DNA of 64,000 nucleotides from Streptomyces filamentosus (GCF_014654895.1 NZ_BNBE01000001.1:2046001-2110000), one strand, 5' to 3'; shown: positions 28,086 through 39,095, numbered from the stretch's first letter. Notes: a model not told the origin generated them from the sequence alone. Numbers and translations are program-made.

Positions 28086-30567
28086 GCCTGCACCTCCGTC
28101 TCCGTCGAGGGGGTCGCCGGGCCGATGCGGACCAGGTCGCCGGGGCGGGCGCCGGTGTCGGCGAGGACGCCCCGGCCGGTCGAGTTCAGCGGGAGCCAGA
28201 CGACCCGGTCGGGCATCGCGGTGACCTGGAGGGGGAGGGCGACCGCGCCGGCCGGGCCGGTGACTTCGAGCAGGTCGCCGTCCTTGACGCCGGTGTCGGC
28301 GGCGGTGGCGGCGGAGAGCCGGGCGACCGCCGCGTGGCGGGTGCCGGCCAGGGCCTCGTCGCCCTCCTGGAGCCGGCCGAGGTCGAGGAGCAGCCGGTGT
28401 CCGGCGAGGACGGCCTCGCCGTCGCCGGGCCGGGGCGCCGGGATGGCGTGCGCGGTGGGCTCGGAGGCCCGCTCCTCGGTCCAGCGGCCGAGCCGGTCCA
28501 GCTCGCGCCGGGCCGCCTTCAGGTCGGGCAGGGCGAGGTGGGCGTCCATGGCGTCGGCGAGCATGTGGAGGACGCGCGCGTCGGACGGGGCGAGCGGGCG
28601 GGTCATCTGCTCGGGCTTGAGCGCGGCCTCGAACATCCGGACCCGGCCCTCCCAGTTGAGGAAGGTGCCCGCCTTCTCGGCGACGGCGGCGACCGGGAGG
28701 ACGACGTCGGCGCGCTCGGTGACGGCGCCGGGGCGCAGTTCGAGGGAGACGACGAAGGCCGCGTCGAGGGCCTCGCGGGCCCGCACCGGGTCGGGCAGGT
28801 CGTCGACGTCGACGCCGCCGACGAGCAGCGCGTCGAGTTCGCCGCCCGCGGCGGCCTGGAGGATCTGGCCGGTGTCGCGGCCGTAGCGGTGCGGGAGTTC
28901 GCGGACGCCCCAGGCGGCGGCGACCTCCTCGCGGGCGCGGGGGTCGGTCGCGGGCCGGCCGCCGGGCAGCAGGCTCGGCAGCGCGCCGGCCTCGACCGCG
29001 CCGCGCTCGCCGGCCCGGCGCGGGATCCAGACGAGCTTCGCGCCGGTGGCGGCGGAGGCCCGCAGGGCGGCGGTGAGCGCGCCGGGCACCCCGGCGAGCC
29101 GTTCGCCGACCGCGAGGACGGCGCCGTCCTGGCGGAGTCCCTCGGCGGCGGCCCAGCCGGTGGAGTCGAGGCCGACGCGGGAGGTGAGGGCGTCGAGCCA
29201 TTCGGTCTCGGTGCCGGGGGCGGCGGGCAGCAGGGTGCCGCCGGTCTTCTCCAGGCCGCGGGTGGCGTGGGAGGCGACGGCGTACGTCTTCTGCCCGTGC
29301 TTGCGCCACGCCTTGCGGAGCCGCAGGAAGACGCCGGGGGCCTCCTCCTCGGACTCCAGGCCGACGAGGAGCACCACCGGGGCGGCTTCGAGCGTCGTGT
29401 GCGTGAGCCCGCTGCCGTCGAGGTCGCGGCCGCGTCCGGCGACGTGGGAGGCGAGGAAGTCGGCCTCCTCGCCGGAGTGGACGCGGGCCCGGAAGTCGAC
29501 GTCGTGGGTGTCGAGGGCGACCCGGGCGAACTTGGCGTACGCGTAGGCGTCCTCGACGGTGAGCCGGCCGCCGGCGAGGACGCCGGTGCGGCCGCGGACC
29601 AGGCCGCGGGCGGCGGCCTCCAGGGCCTCGGGCCAGGAGGCCGGTGCGAGGACGCCGTCGGCGCCCCGCACCAGGGGGGTCGTCAGGCGGTCGCGCTGCT
29701 GCGCGTACCGGAAGCCGAACCGGCCCTTGTCGCAGACCCACTCCTCGTTGACCTCGGGGTCGTTCTGCGCGAGGCGGCGCATGACCTTGCCGCGCCGGTG
29801 GTCGGTGCGGGTGGCGCAGCCGCCGGCGCAGTGCTCGCACACGCTCGGCGAGGACACCAGATCGAAGGGGCGGGAGCGGAAGCGGTACGCGGCCGAGGTC
29901 AGCGCGCCGACCGGGCAGATCTGGATGGTGTTGCCGGAGAAGTACGACTCGAAGGGGTCGCCCTCGCCGGTGCCGACCTGCTGGAGGGCGCCGCGCTCGA
30001 CGAGTTCGATCATCGGGTCGCCGGCGACCTGGTTGGAGAAGCGGGTGCAGCGGGCGCAGAGCACGCACCGCTCGCGGTCGAGCAGCACCTGGGTGGAGAT
30101 CGGGACCGGCTTCTCGTAGGTCCGCTTGACGCCCTCGAAGCGGGAGTCGGCCTGTCCGTGGGACATGGCCTGGTTCTGGAGCGGGCACTCGCCGCCCTTG
30201 TCGCAGACCGGGCAGTCCAGCGGGTGGTTGATGAGCAGCAGCTCCATCACGCCGTGCTGGGCCTTCTCGGCGACCTTCGAGGTCAGCTGCGACCGGACGA
30301 CCATGCCGTCGGTGCAGGTGATGGTGCAGGAGGCCATCGGCTTGCGCTGGCCCTCGACCTCGACGATGCACTGGCGGCAGGCGCCGGCGGGGTCGAGGAG
30401 CGGGTGGTCGCAGAAGCGGGGGATCTCGATGCCGAGCTGTTCGGCGGCCCGGATGACCAGGGTCCCCTTGGGGACGGAGATCTCCGCGCCGTCGATGGTC
30501 AGCGTCACGAGGTCTTCCGGCGGCACGGCCGGAGAGCCGCCCCCCGCCGGGGTGGACTCGGTGACGG

Positions 30568-30571
<4 letters not shown>
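28082..30571 (-). CDS. nuoG: NADH-quinone oxidoreductase subunit G
   Basis: 829 residues, molybdopterin-oxidoreductase-like. The N-terminal ferredoxin domain has cluster N1b ligands ([15 protein letters not shown]...C), then H..C..CxxC for N5 ([14 protein letters not shown]), and the N4 ligands (CVLCARC ... CPVGAL). It also keeps CEHCAGGC..C at ~230-265, the extra ligand set for cluster N7 that is found only in some bacteria. The C-terminal ~550 residues are a degenerate bis-MGD domain without Mo ligands. ATG overlaps the nuoF stop. Takes electrons from NuoF/E and hands them to NuoI. Confidence 0.96.
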
Positions 30572-31916
<1,345 letters not shown>

Positions 31917-31917
<1 letters not shown>

Positions 31918-32675
31918 CACTCTCCCTCCTGGCCGGCTGCCTCGCCGCGCGGGTGGACGATCCGGGTCTGCTGCGGGGTCTCGCCCTTGGCCAGGCGGAG
32001 GCCGACGAGGGAGGCGGGGCCCGCGCCGCCGGTGGCGGCGACGGCGCCGGGGCGCTCGTCGGGGAAGCCGGCGAGGATGCGGGCGGTCTCCTTGAAGGTG
32101 CACAGGGGGGCGCCGCGGGTGGGTTCGACGGTGCGGCCCTCGCGGAGGTCGTCGACCATCTTCCGGGCCGACTCGGGCGTCTGGTTGTCGAAGAACTCCC
32201 AGTTGACCATCACCACGGGGGCGTAGTCGCAGGCCGCGTTGCACTCGATGTGTTCGAGGGTGATCTTGCCGTCCTCGGTGGTGCCGTTGTTGCCGACGCC
32301 GAGGTGCTCCTTGAGCTCTTCGAAGATGGCGTCGCCGCCCATGACCGCGCAGAGGGTGTTGGTGCAGACGCCGACCTGGTAGTCGCCGGAGGGCTTGCGG
32401 CGGTACATCGTGTAGAAGGTGGCGACGGCGGTGACCTCGGCGGTGGTCAGGCCGAGGAGGTCGGCGCAGAACTGCATGCCGGTGCGGGTCACGTGGCCCT
32501 CCTCCGACTGCACGAGGTGCAGCATCGGCAGGAGCGCGGAGCGGGAGCCGGGGTAGCGGTCGATGATCGCCCTGGCATCCGCCTCCAGCCGGGCCCGGAC
32601 GTCGTCCGGGTAGGCGGGGGCGGGGAGCTGGGGCATCCCGAGGCTGACGTTCCCGCCGGTCGGGGTCTGTGTCAT
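31917..32675 (-). CDS. nuoE: NADH-quinone oxidoreductase subunit E (2Fe-2S)
   Basis: 252 residues, longer than the ~166 of E. coli NuoE. It holds the thioredoxin-like 2Fe-2S cluster N1a: CTNTLC (about 104-109) and [14 protein letters not shown] with two further Cys (~145-150). The extra C-terminal ~85 residues ([14 protein letters not shown] and a Pro/Gly-rich end) are typical of actinobacterial NuoE. ATG overlapping the nuoD stop. Confidence 0.95.
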
Positions 32676-33994
32676 CGGTCGACGCCTCCCATCACGGGGT
32701 CGATGGAGGCGACGGCGACGATGACGTCGGCGACCTGGCCGCCCTCGCACATCGCGGCCATGGCCTGGAGGTTGGTGAAGGACGGGTCGCGGAAGTGGAC
32801 CCGGAAGGGGCGGGTGCCGCCGTCGGAGACCACGTGCACGCCGAGCTCGCCCTTGGGGGACTCGACGGCCGCGTACGCCTGGCCGGCCGGGACCCGGAAG
32901 CCCTCGGTGACCAGCTTGAAGTGGTGGATGAGGGCTTCCATCGAGGTGCCCATGATCTTCTTGATGTGGTCGAGGGAGTTGCCGAGGCCGTCGGTGCCGA
33001 GGGCGAGCTGCGCGGGCCAGGCGATCTTCTTGTCGCCGACCATGACCGGGCCGGGCTCCAGGCGGTCGAGGCACTGCTCGACGATCCGCAGCGACTGGCG
33101 CATCTCCTCCAGGCGGATGAGGAAGCGGCCGTAGGCGTCGCAGGTGTCGGCGGTGGGGACCTCGAAGTCGTAGTCCTCGTAGCCGCAGTACGGGTCGGAC
33201 TTCCGCAGGTCGTGCGGGAGGCCCGCCGACCGGAGGATCGGTCCGGTGGCGCCGAGGGCCATGCAGCCGGTGAGGTCGAGGTGGCCGACGTCCTGCATGC
33301 GGGCCTTGAAGATGGGGTTGCCGGTGGCGAGCTTGTCGTACTCCGGCAGGTTCTTCTTCATGGTCTTCACGAACTCGCGCACGGCGTCGACGCCGCCGGG
33401 CGGGAGGTCCTGGGCGAGGCCGCCGGGCCGGATGTACGCGTGGTTCATGCGCAGGCCGGTGATCAGCTCGTACAGGTCCAGGATCATCTCGCGGTCCCGG
33501 AAGCCGTAGATCATGATCGTGGTGGCGCCGAGCTCCATGCCGCCGGTGGCGATGCACACCAGGTGCGAGGAGAGGCGGTTGAGCTCCATGAGCATGACCC
33601 GGATGACGCTGGCCCGGTCGGGGACGTCGTCGGTGATGCCGAGCAGCTTCTCCACGCCGAGGCAGTACGCCGTCTCGTTGTAGAACGAGGTGAGGTAGTC
33701 CATGCGCGTGACGAAGGTGGTGCCCTGCGTCCAGGTCCGGTATTCGAGGTTCTTCTCGATGCCGGTGTGGAGGTAGCCGATGCCGCAGCGGGCCTCGGTG
33801 ACGGTCTCGCCGTCGATCTCCAGGATGAGCCGGAGCACGCCGTGGGTGGAGGGGTGCTGGGGGCCCATGTTGACGACGATCCGCTCGTCGTCGGCCTTGG
33901 CCGCCGACTGGACGACCTCGTCCCAGTCGCCGCCGGTGACCGTGTAGACGGCGCCCTCGGTCGTGTCGCGGGGGCTGGATGCTGTGCTGTTCAC
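32672..33994 (-). CDS. nuoD: NADH-quinone oxidoreductase subunit D
   Basis: 440 residues, homologous to the large subunit of [NiFe] hydrogenase. NuoD lines the quinone pocket. Motifs: [20 protein letters not shown] at ~40, [29 protein letters not shown]-like [13 protein letters not shown], and the [23 protein letters not shown] region. The catalytic metal Cys of hydrogenases is absent, as expected. GTG start overlapping the nuoC stop. Confidence 0.97.
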   Translation of the reverse strand: MNSTASSPRDTTEGAVYTVTGGDWDEVVQSAAKADDERIVVNMGPQHPSTHGVLRLILEIDGETVTEARCGIGYLHTGIEKNLEYRTWTQGTTFVTRMDYLTSFYNETAYCLGVEKLLGITDDVPDRASVIRVMLMELNRLSSHLVCIATGGMELGATTIMIYGFRDREMILDLYELITGLRMNHAYIRPGGLAQDLPPGGVDAVREFVKTMKKNLPEYDKLATGNPIFKARMQDVGHLDLTGCMALGATGPILRSAGLPHDLRKSDPYCGYEDYDFEVPTADTCDAYGRFLIRLEEMRQSLRIVEQCLDRLEPGPVMVGDKKIAWPAQLALGTDGLGNSLDHIKKIMGTSMEALIHHFKLVTEGFRVPAGQAYAAVESPKGELGVHVVSDGGTRPFRVHFRDPSFTNLQAMAAMCEGGQVADVIVAVASIDPVMGGVDR

Positions 33995-34722
33995 GAGTAC
34001 GACCTCCGCTGGTCCGGAGCCGGGATCTGGGCGCCCTTGTACTCGACGGCGATGCCGCCGAGCGGGTAGTCCTTGCGCTGCGGGTGGCCCTGCCAGTCGT
34101 CCGGCATCATGATCCGGGTGAGGGCCTGGTGGCCTTCGAAGACGATCCCGAAGAAGTCGTACGCCTCGCGCTCGTGCCAGTCGTTCGTCGGGTAGACGGC
34201 GGTCAGCGACGGGATCCTCGGGTCGGCGTCCGGGGCCGAGACCTCCAGGCGGATCAGCCGGCCGTGGGTGAGCGAGCGCAGGTGGTAGACGGCGTGCAGC
34301 TCGCGGCCCTTGTCGCCCGGGTAGTGGACGCCGGAGACGCCGGTGCAGAGCTCGAAGCGGAGCGCCGGGTCGTCGCGCAGGGTGCGGGCCACGCGGACGA
34401 GGTGCTCGCGCTCGACGTGGAAGGTGAGCTCGCCGCGGTCGACGACCGTCTTCTCGATGGCGTTCTCGGGGACGAGTCCCTGCTCCTCCAGGGCGCCTTC
34501 GAGCTCGTCGGCGACCTCGTCGAACCAGCCGCCGTAGGGGCGGGCGGCGGGGCCGGGGAGGCGGATCGAGCGGACGAGGCCGCCGTAGCCGGAGGTGTCG
34601 CCGCCGTTGTTCGCGCCGAACATGCCGCGCTGGAGCCGGACCTCCTCCCCGTGCTCGCCGCGCTGACCGGGCAGGTTCTGCTCGCTCAGCTCCTTCTCGG
34701 GGTTCGGGGTTTCGTCGCTCAC
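33991..34722 (-). CDS. nuoC: NADH-quinone oxidoreductase subunit C
   Basis: 243 residues. The 30-kDa-subunit motif is clear: [50 protein letters not shown] and [21 protein letters not shown]. The first ~60 residues ([17 protein letters not shown]..., [11 protein letters not shown]) are a hydrophilic extension common in actinobacteria. It joins NuoB, D and I in the connecting arm. GTG start; an 88-base gap to nuoB, the only sizeable gap in the operon. Confidence 0.95.
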   Translation of the reverse strand: MSDETPNPEKELSEQNLPGQRGEHGEEVRLQRGMFGANNGGDTSGYGGLVRSIRLPGPAARPYGGWFDEVADELEGALEEQGLVPENAIEKTVVDRGELTFHVEREHLVRVARTLRDDPALRFELCTGVSGVHYPGDKGRELHAVYHLRSLTHGRLIRLEVSAPDADPRIPSLTAVYPTNDWHEREAYDFFGIVFEGHQALTRIMMPDDWQGHPQRKDYPLGGIAVEYKGAQIPAPDQRRSYS

Positions 34723-34810
34723 GGTGCCGTCCCGTTCCCTTCTCCGCCCGCGCGGCGCGATGGCGCGGCTTTCGTCGTCGGCTGCGGCCCGGTGGCCGCG
34801 CGTGCGTCGG

Positions 34811-35365
34811 TCACCGCAGCAGACCCTTCATCTCGATGGTCGGCAGCGCCTTGAGCGCGGCCTCCTCCGCCTCGCGGGCCGCCTCCTCGGCGTTCACGCC
34901 GAGCTTGGAGGTCTGGATCTTCTGGTGGAGCTTGAGGATCGCGTCCACCAGCATCTCCGGGCGGGGCGGGCAGCCGGGCAGGTAGATGTCGACCGGCACG
35001 ATGTGGTCGACGCCCTGCACGATCGCGTAGTTGTTGAACATGCCGCCCGACGAGGCGCAGACGCCCATGGAGATGACCCACTTGGGGTTGGGCATCTGGT
35101 CGTAGACCTGCCGCAGGACGGGCGCCATCTTCTGGCTGACCCGGCCGGCGACGATCATGAGGTCGGCCTGCCGCGGCGAGCCGCGGAAGACCTCCATGCC
35201 GAAGCGGGCGAGGTCGTAGCGGCCGGCGCCGGTGGTCATCATCTCGATGGCGCAGCAGGCGAGGCCGAAGGTCGCGGGGAAGACGGACGCCTTCCGGACC
35301 CAGCCCGCGGCCTGCTCGACGGTGGTCAGCAGGAAGCCGCTGGGCAGCTTCTCTTCGAGTCCCAT
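34811..35365 (-). CDS. nuoB: NADH-quinone oxidoreductase subunit B
   Basis: 184 residues. It carries cluster N2, the last before quinone, with the unusual adjacent cysteines visible in [11 protein letters not shown] (about 35-45), then [37 protein letters not shown] and [16 protein letters not shown], which supply the other Cys. The N-terminus [19 protein letters not shown] forms the quinone-chamber helix. ATG, 17 bases after the nuoA stop. Confidence 0.97.
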   Translation of the reverse strand: MGLEEKLPSGFLLTTVEQAAGWVRKASVFPATFGLACCAIEMMTTGAGRYDLARFGMEVFRGSPRQADLMIVAGRVSQKMAPVLRQVYDQMPNPKWVISMGVCASSGGMFNNYAIVQGVDHIVPVDIYLPGCPPRPEMLVDAILKLHQKIQTSKLGVNAEEAAREAEEAALKALPTIEMKGLLR

Positions 35366-35382
35366 GGGTGCTCCTCAGCCCC

Positions 35383-35742
35383 TCAGTCCCATTCCAGGCC
35401 GCCGCGCCGCCACACGTACGCGTAGGCGACGAAGACGGTGAGCACGAAGAGCAGCATCTCCACGAGCCCGAAAAGCCCCAGGGCGTCGAAGGTGACGGCC
35501 CAGGGGTAGAGGAAGACGATCTCGATGTCGAAGACGATGAAGAGCATCGCCGTCAGGTAGTACTTGATGGGGAAGCGGCCGCCCCCGGCGGGAGTGGGCG
35601 TCGGCTCGATGCCGCACTCGTACGCTTCAAGTTTTGCCCTGTTGTACCGCTTTGGCCCGATTAGCGTGGCCATGACCACGGAGAAGATCGCAAACCCCGC
35701 ACCCAGGGCACCGAGCACGAGGACGGGCGCGTACGCATTCAC
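35383..35742 (-). CDS. nuoA: NADH-quinone oxidoreductase subunit A
   Basis: 119 residues, three transmembrane helices. NuoA signature: KLEAYECGIEPTPTPAGGGR (the loop with the conserved Glu and Cys near the quinone channel) and FPIKYYLTAMLFIVFDIEIV for TM2. GTG at 35742 with the double element AAGGAGCGAGGAGC just upstream decides the start. First gene of the nuoA-N operon; a Rex-type operator and a candidate promoter lie upstream. Confidence 0.95.
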   Translation of the reverse strand: MNAYAPVLVLGALGAGFAIFSVVMATLIGPKRYNRAKLEAYECGIEPTPTPAGGGRFPIKYYLTAMLFIVFDIEIVFLYPWAVTFDALGLFGLVEMLLFVLTVFVAYAYVWRRGGLEWD

Positions 35743-35810
35743 GCTCCTCGCTCCTTCCAGTCGTCCTTGACCGTTGGACCGCACTGTCGGGTCTCGGAAG
35801 ATCGCTCTCA

Positions 35811-35826
35811 TGTGAGGCAGTTCACA
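35811..35826 (-). promoter_or_regulatory. Rex-type operator (ROP) upstream of nuoA
   Basis: TGTGAGGCAGTTCACA matches the Streptomyces Rex consensus (TGTGAAC..GTTCACA) in the two 5-6 base arms TGTGA and TTCACA. It lies 69 bases before the nuoA GTG. Rex is the NADH/NAD-ratio sensor known to control nuo in Streptomyces coelicolor. A -10-like TAAGAT (minus strand, plus-strand 35843-35848) lies just upstream of it; no clear -35 is seen. Confidence 0.75.
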
Positions 35827-36159
35827 AGCCCGACGTCCGCGTATCTTAAGCCCGCCCCTCTGTGATCTGCGACACGGGGGTCGCCAACGGATTTGTGATC
35901 TCTGCCACCTGACGAAGGATCATGAAGTCGGATGAGCAGTGATCTTGTCGCGTGAAGCGCCCAGGTGATCACCAGGTGTGACATTCGGACCGGAAATCGC
36001 TGGTCGGAGAGGGTGTCGCACTATCAAGAGTTGGGCCCTACAAGCAAATTGGCAGTGGACGCGTGTGGGTGATAAAGACCCTCGGGTCGCCCGTCCGGGG
36101 GTCGGGCCGGACCGAAGTGGACGCCTCGACTCCGTGTGCACGCATTCACGAGATGGAGA

Positions 36160-36175
36160 TGTGACCTGCGTCACG
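36160..36175 (+). promoter_or_regulatory. Crp-like operator
   Basis: TGTGACCTGCGTCACG contains GTGAC-N4-GTCAC (36161-36174), the palindrome used by actinobacterial Crp/Cmr regulators. It lies ~237 bases before the NlpC/P60 start, where Crp sites occur upstream of other Streptomyces cell-wall hydrolase genes. Confidence 0.5.
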
Positions 36176-36379
36176 CTTTCGAGGGCCGAAAACAACCGGG
36201 CTTGGCCATCGGGCTCAAGAGGTGGTAAGTGCAGGGCAATTCGGGCATCTCAACGAAAATCCGTGATCAACGGCGGAATGACCCGTGCCCGTTTTGCCCG
36301 TTACGGCGTCAATAAGGGCGCCAAGGAAGCGGATTAGACGGTTCCGGTCGTAACTGTGGCGCAACCCACGTTTCTTGAA

Positions 36380-36410
36380 GGGAACCGCGAACCCCTGATA
36401 GCGGTTGTCC
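36380..36410 (+). promoter_or_regulatory. Hairpin abutting the NlpC/P60 start codon
   Basis: GGGAACCGC (36380-36388) can pair with GCGGTTGTCCC (36401-36410 region), leaving a loop of about 12 bases; the last paired bases lie immediately before the ATG at 36412. No Shine-Dalgarno element is seen in the 15 bases upstream of that ATG; GAAGGGA is ~30 bases away, at the foot of the hairpin. Folding would bring it close to the start. Confidence 0.4.
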
Positions 36411-36411
36411 C

Positions 36412-37347
36412 ATGTCCCACACCGCTCACATACCCAGCCACCGGAAGCCCCGCCGGAGCGCCTCGAAGCTCGCGCTCCGCGCCGGAGTTGCCGGTGGCGT
36501 CCTCGGCACCATCGCGGTGGCCGGTGCCGCCGGCCCGGCGAGCGCCGAACCGGTGACCGAGACCATCGAGATGCCCACGCTGGGCTCGCTCGGCACGGAC
36601 CTCTCCAGTGCCGTGGCCGCCTCCGCCGAGGCGTCCCAGCAGGAGGCCCTCGACCAGAGCCTGGAGGCCCAGGAGGCCGCCGCCCTGGAGAAGGCCGCCA
36701 AGGAGGCCAAGAAGGCCAAGGCCGAGGCCGAGCGCAAGGCCGAGGCCGAGCGCGCCGAGAAGGCCCGCCAGGAGGCCGAGGCCAAGGCGGAGGCCGAGCG
36801 CGCCGCCGCCGAGGCCCGCGCCGAGGCCCAGGCCCGCGCCGCCCGCGACAGCGCCCGCACCCAGCTGGCCACCACGTCGGCGTCCTCGGACTCCGGCTCC
36901 GGCTCCGACGCGGGCTCCGGCTCGGGCTCCGGTTCCTCGGACGACGGCGGCTCCTCGGCCGGCTCCTCCTCCGAGTCGACCCAGGTCTCCTCCGGCACCG
37001 CCGCCTCCATCGTGGCCTTCGCCCGCGCCCAGGTCGGCGACGCGTACGTCACCGGCGGCACCGGCCCCAACTCGTGGGACTGCTCCGGCCTCGTCCAGGC
37101 CGCCTACGCCGCCGCGGGCATCGACCTGCCGCGCATCTCGTACCAGCAGTCGAGCATGGGCACCTCGGTCTCCCTGAGCAACCTCCAGCCCGGCGACGTC
37201 CTCTACTGGGGCAGCCGCAGCGGCTCGTACCACGTCGCCATCTACGTCGGCGGCGGCAAGTACGTCGGCGCGCAGAACTCCTCCACCGGCGTCGTCGAGC
37301 GCTCGCTCGACTGGGACCCGCCGTCGGGCGCCGTCCGGATCCTCTGA
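36412..37347 (+). CDS. Secreted NlpC/P60 (C40) peptidoglycan endopeptidase
   Basis: 311 residues. Signal peptide to ~46 (ASA-E); coiled coil rich in Ala/Glu/Lys at ~75-150; Ser/Gly-rich linker ~155-195; C40 catalytic domain 196-311 with Cys224 (WDCSGLVQAAY), His274 (SYHVAIYVGG) and a third polar residue near VGAQNSS. It cleaves the gamma-D-Glu to diaminopimelate bond of cell-wall stem peptides outside the cell, affecting growth and separation. ATG at 36412 begins the signal peptide; see the unusual leader. Divergent from nuoA and convergent with the MenJ-like gene. Confidence 0.92.
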   Translation: MSHTAHIPSHRKPRRSASKLALRAGVAGGVLGTIAVAGAAGPASAEPVTETIEMPTLGSLGTDLSSAVAASAEASQQEALDQSLEAQEAAALEKAAKEAKKAKAEAERKAEAERAEKARQEAEAKAEAERAAAEARAEAQARAARDSARTQLATTSASSDSGSGSDAGSGSGSGSSDDGGSSAGSSSESTQVSSGTAASIVAFARAQVGDAYVTGGTGPNSWDCSGLVQAAYAAAGIDLPRISYQQSSMGTSVSLSNLQPGDVLYWGSRSGSYHVAIYVGGGKYVGAQNSSTGVVERSLDWDPPSGAVRIL

Positions 37348-37369
37348 TCCCGGACCCCGCAGCACCACA

Positions 37370-37408
37370 CGAAGGGCCGTCACTCCTCGGGGGAGCGACG
37401 GCCCTTCG
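37370..37408. terminator. Bidirectional stem-loop between convergent genes
   Basis: CGAAGGGCCGTC (37370-37381) pairs with GACGGCCCTTCG (37397-37408), a perfect 12-bp stem with a 15-base loop, ending transcription of both the C40 gene and the geranylgeranyl-reductase-family gene. Confidence 0.85.
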
Positions 37409-37429
37409 GGCGTGTGCGGGGGAGGCCGG

Positions 37430-38716
37430 TCAGGCCTTCGGGGCGACCTTCGAGAGGCCGTTGATGATGCGGTCCATCGCGTCGCCGCCGGTGGGGTCGG
37501 TGAGGTTGGCCAGCATCTTGAGGGTGAACTTCATCAGGACGGGGTGGGTGAGGCCGCGCTGGGTGGCGATCTTCATGACCTTCGGGTTGCCGATGAGCTT
37601 CACGAAGGCGCGGCCGAGCGTGTAGTAGCCGCCGTAGGTGTCCTTGAGGATCTTCGGGTAGTTGTGCAGGGCCAGTTCGCGCTGGGCGGGGGTGGCGCGG
37701 GCGTGGGCCTGCACGATGACGTCCGCGGCGAGCTGGCCGGACTCCATGGCGTACGCGATGCCCTCGCCGTTGAAGGGGTTCACCAGGCCGCCCGCGTCGC
37801 CCACCAGGAGCAGGCCCTTGGTGTAGTGCGGCTGGCGGTTGAACGCCATCGGGAGGGCCGCGCCGCGGATCGGCGTCGTCATGTTGTCCGGGGTGAAGCC
37901 CCAGTCCTCCGGCATCGAGGCGCACCACGCCTTCAGCACCTCGCGCCAGTCCAGCTCGCGGAAGGCGGAGGAGGAGTTCAGGATGCCGAGGCCGACGTTG
38001 GAGGTGCCGTCGCCCATGCCGAAGATCCAGCCGTAGCCGGGCAGGAGGCGGTCCTCCGCGCCGCGCTTGTCCCACAGCTCCAGCCACGACTCCAGGTAGT
38101 CGTCGTCGTGCCGGGGGGTGGTGAAGTACGTGCGGACCGCGACGCCCATCGGGCGGTCCTCGCGGCGGTGCAGGCCCATGGCGAGGGAGAGGCGGGTCGA
38201 GTTGCCGTCGGCGGCGACGACCAGCGGGGCGTGGAAGGTGACCTCGGTCTTCTCCTCGCCCAGCTTGGCGTGCACGCCGGTGATGCGGCCGGTGCGCTCG
38301 TCGACGACCGGGGCGCCGACGTTGCAGCGCTCGTACAGCCGGGCGCCGGCCTTCTGCGCCTGCCGGGCCAGCATCTCGTCGAAGTCGTCGCGCTTGCGGA
38401 CCAGGCCGTAGTCCGGGTACGAGGCGAGGTCGGGCCAGTCGAGCTGGAGCCGGACGCCGCCGCCGATGATCCGCAGGCCCTTGTTCCGCAGCCAGCCGGC
38501 CTCTTCGGAGATGTCGATGCCCATGGAGACGAGCTGCTTGGTGGCGCGCGGGGTCAGGCCGTCGCCGCAGACCTTCTCGCGCGGGAACGCCGTCTTCTCC
38601 AGGAGCAGCACGTCGAGGCCGGCCTTGGCCAGGTAGTACGCGGTGGTGGAGCCGGCCGGACCCGCTCCGACGACGATCACATCAGCGCTGTGCTCGGAGA
38701 GGGGCTTCTCGGTCAC
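37430..38716 (-). CDS. Geranylgeranyl-reductase-family flavoprotein (MenJ-like menaquinone side-chain reductase)
   Basis: 428 residues. FAD-binding GxGxxG with the start VIVVGAGPAGSTTAYYLAKA (13-32), the family motif FPREKVCGDGLTPRA (48-62), the GW(I/L)F block GYGWIFGMGDGTSNVGLG, and GDAGGLVNPFNGEGIAYAMESG. Among the geranylgeranyl reductase family the actinobacterial MenJ group saturates one isoprene of menaquinone (MK-9(H2)); the location next to menG, mqnC and mqnA and the nuo operon supports this role. Membrane association is expected through the lipid substrate. ATG start, 95 bp from menG's side only through a long repeat tract. Confidence 0.85.
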   Translation of the reverse strand: MTEKPLSEHSADVIVVGAGPAGSTTAYYLAKAGLDVLLLEKTAFPREKVCGDGLTPRATKQLVSMGIDISEEAGWLRNKGLRIIGGGVRLQLDWPDLASYPDYGLVRKRDDFDEMLARQAQKAGARLYERCNVGAPVVDERTGRITGVHAKLGEEKTEVTFHAPLVVAADGNSTRLSLAMGLHRREDRPMGVAVRTYFTTPRHDDDYLESWLELWDKRGAEDRLLPGYGWIFGMGDGTSNVGLGILNSSSAFRELDWREVLKAWCASMPEDWGFTPDNMTTPIRGAALPMAFNRQPHYTKGLLLVGDAGGLVNPFNGEGIAYAMESGQLAADVIVQAHARATPAQRELALHNYPKILKDTYGGYYTLGRAFVKLIGNPKVMKIATQRGLTHPVLMKFTLKMLANLTDPTGGDAMDRIINGLSKVAPKA

Positions 38717-39048
38717 GGCGAATCTCCCGAAAGGTCGGCGAAGAGGTCGTAGGGAAGTCTAGGGCGGGCGGCGCGGGGGGAGTCGGAGGGGCGCCCCCTG
38801 CCGGGCCGCGCCCCCGCCCCGCGGGCCCGCGCCCCCAGCGGGGCCCGCACGCGCTGCCGCCCGTCCCTGCCCGGGCTGCGCACGCGTCCCCGCCCTTTCG
38901 GTGCGGGGCCGTCGCCGTCGCCCCCTGCGGGGGCTCGCGCCTGCCTGCGGTGCGGGGCTGCGCCCGTCGTCCCTGTGGGCAGGCGTCCCGCAGGGCGGGA
39001 CGGGTGGGCACAGGGACGGCGCCCGTAGCCGGGCCGAGGCTTTCCGGG

Positions 39049-39095
39049 CCTGGACCCGCACCCGATGCACGGTGCACTTGGGGTGCGGGTCCAGG
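39049..39095. other. Long palindrome with inner hairpin
   Basis: CCTGGACCCGCACCC (39049-39063) is the exact reverse complement of GGGTGCGGGTCCAGG (39081-39095). The 17-base loop itself holds TGCAC and GTGCA, which can pair. Probably a terminator or a transcript-stabilising structure. Confidence 0.75.

Larger units (their letters stand above)
35827..36411. other. 585-bp divergent regulatory region between nuoA and the NlpC/P60 gene
   Basis: This stretch has lower GC than its surroundings and no supported gene. It holds the nuo promoter side with the -10-like element at 35843-35848, a perfect GGTGATCACC palindrome at 35964-35973, a Crp-like site at 36160-36175 and a hairpin directly before the NlpC/P60 start (36380-36410). 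It must carry promoters for both divergent units. Confidence 0.6.

Noticed and set aside
35920..36337. Two overlapping open frames on opposite strands in the nuo/NlpC-P60 gap
   Set aside because: Their translations have no recognisable domain, no supported ribosome-binding site and lie over the promoter region with Rex and Crp-like sites. The space is better explained as regulatory.
36177..36411. Cyclic-di-AMP (ydaO-type) riboswitch upstream of the cell-wall hydrolase gene
   Set aside because: Such switches occur before NlpC/P60 and Rpf genes in Streptomyces, but I could not match the conserved core elements to this leader; a covariance-model search (Rfam ydaO-yuaA) would decide.
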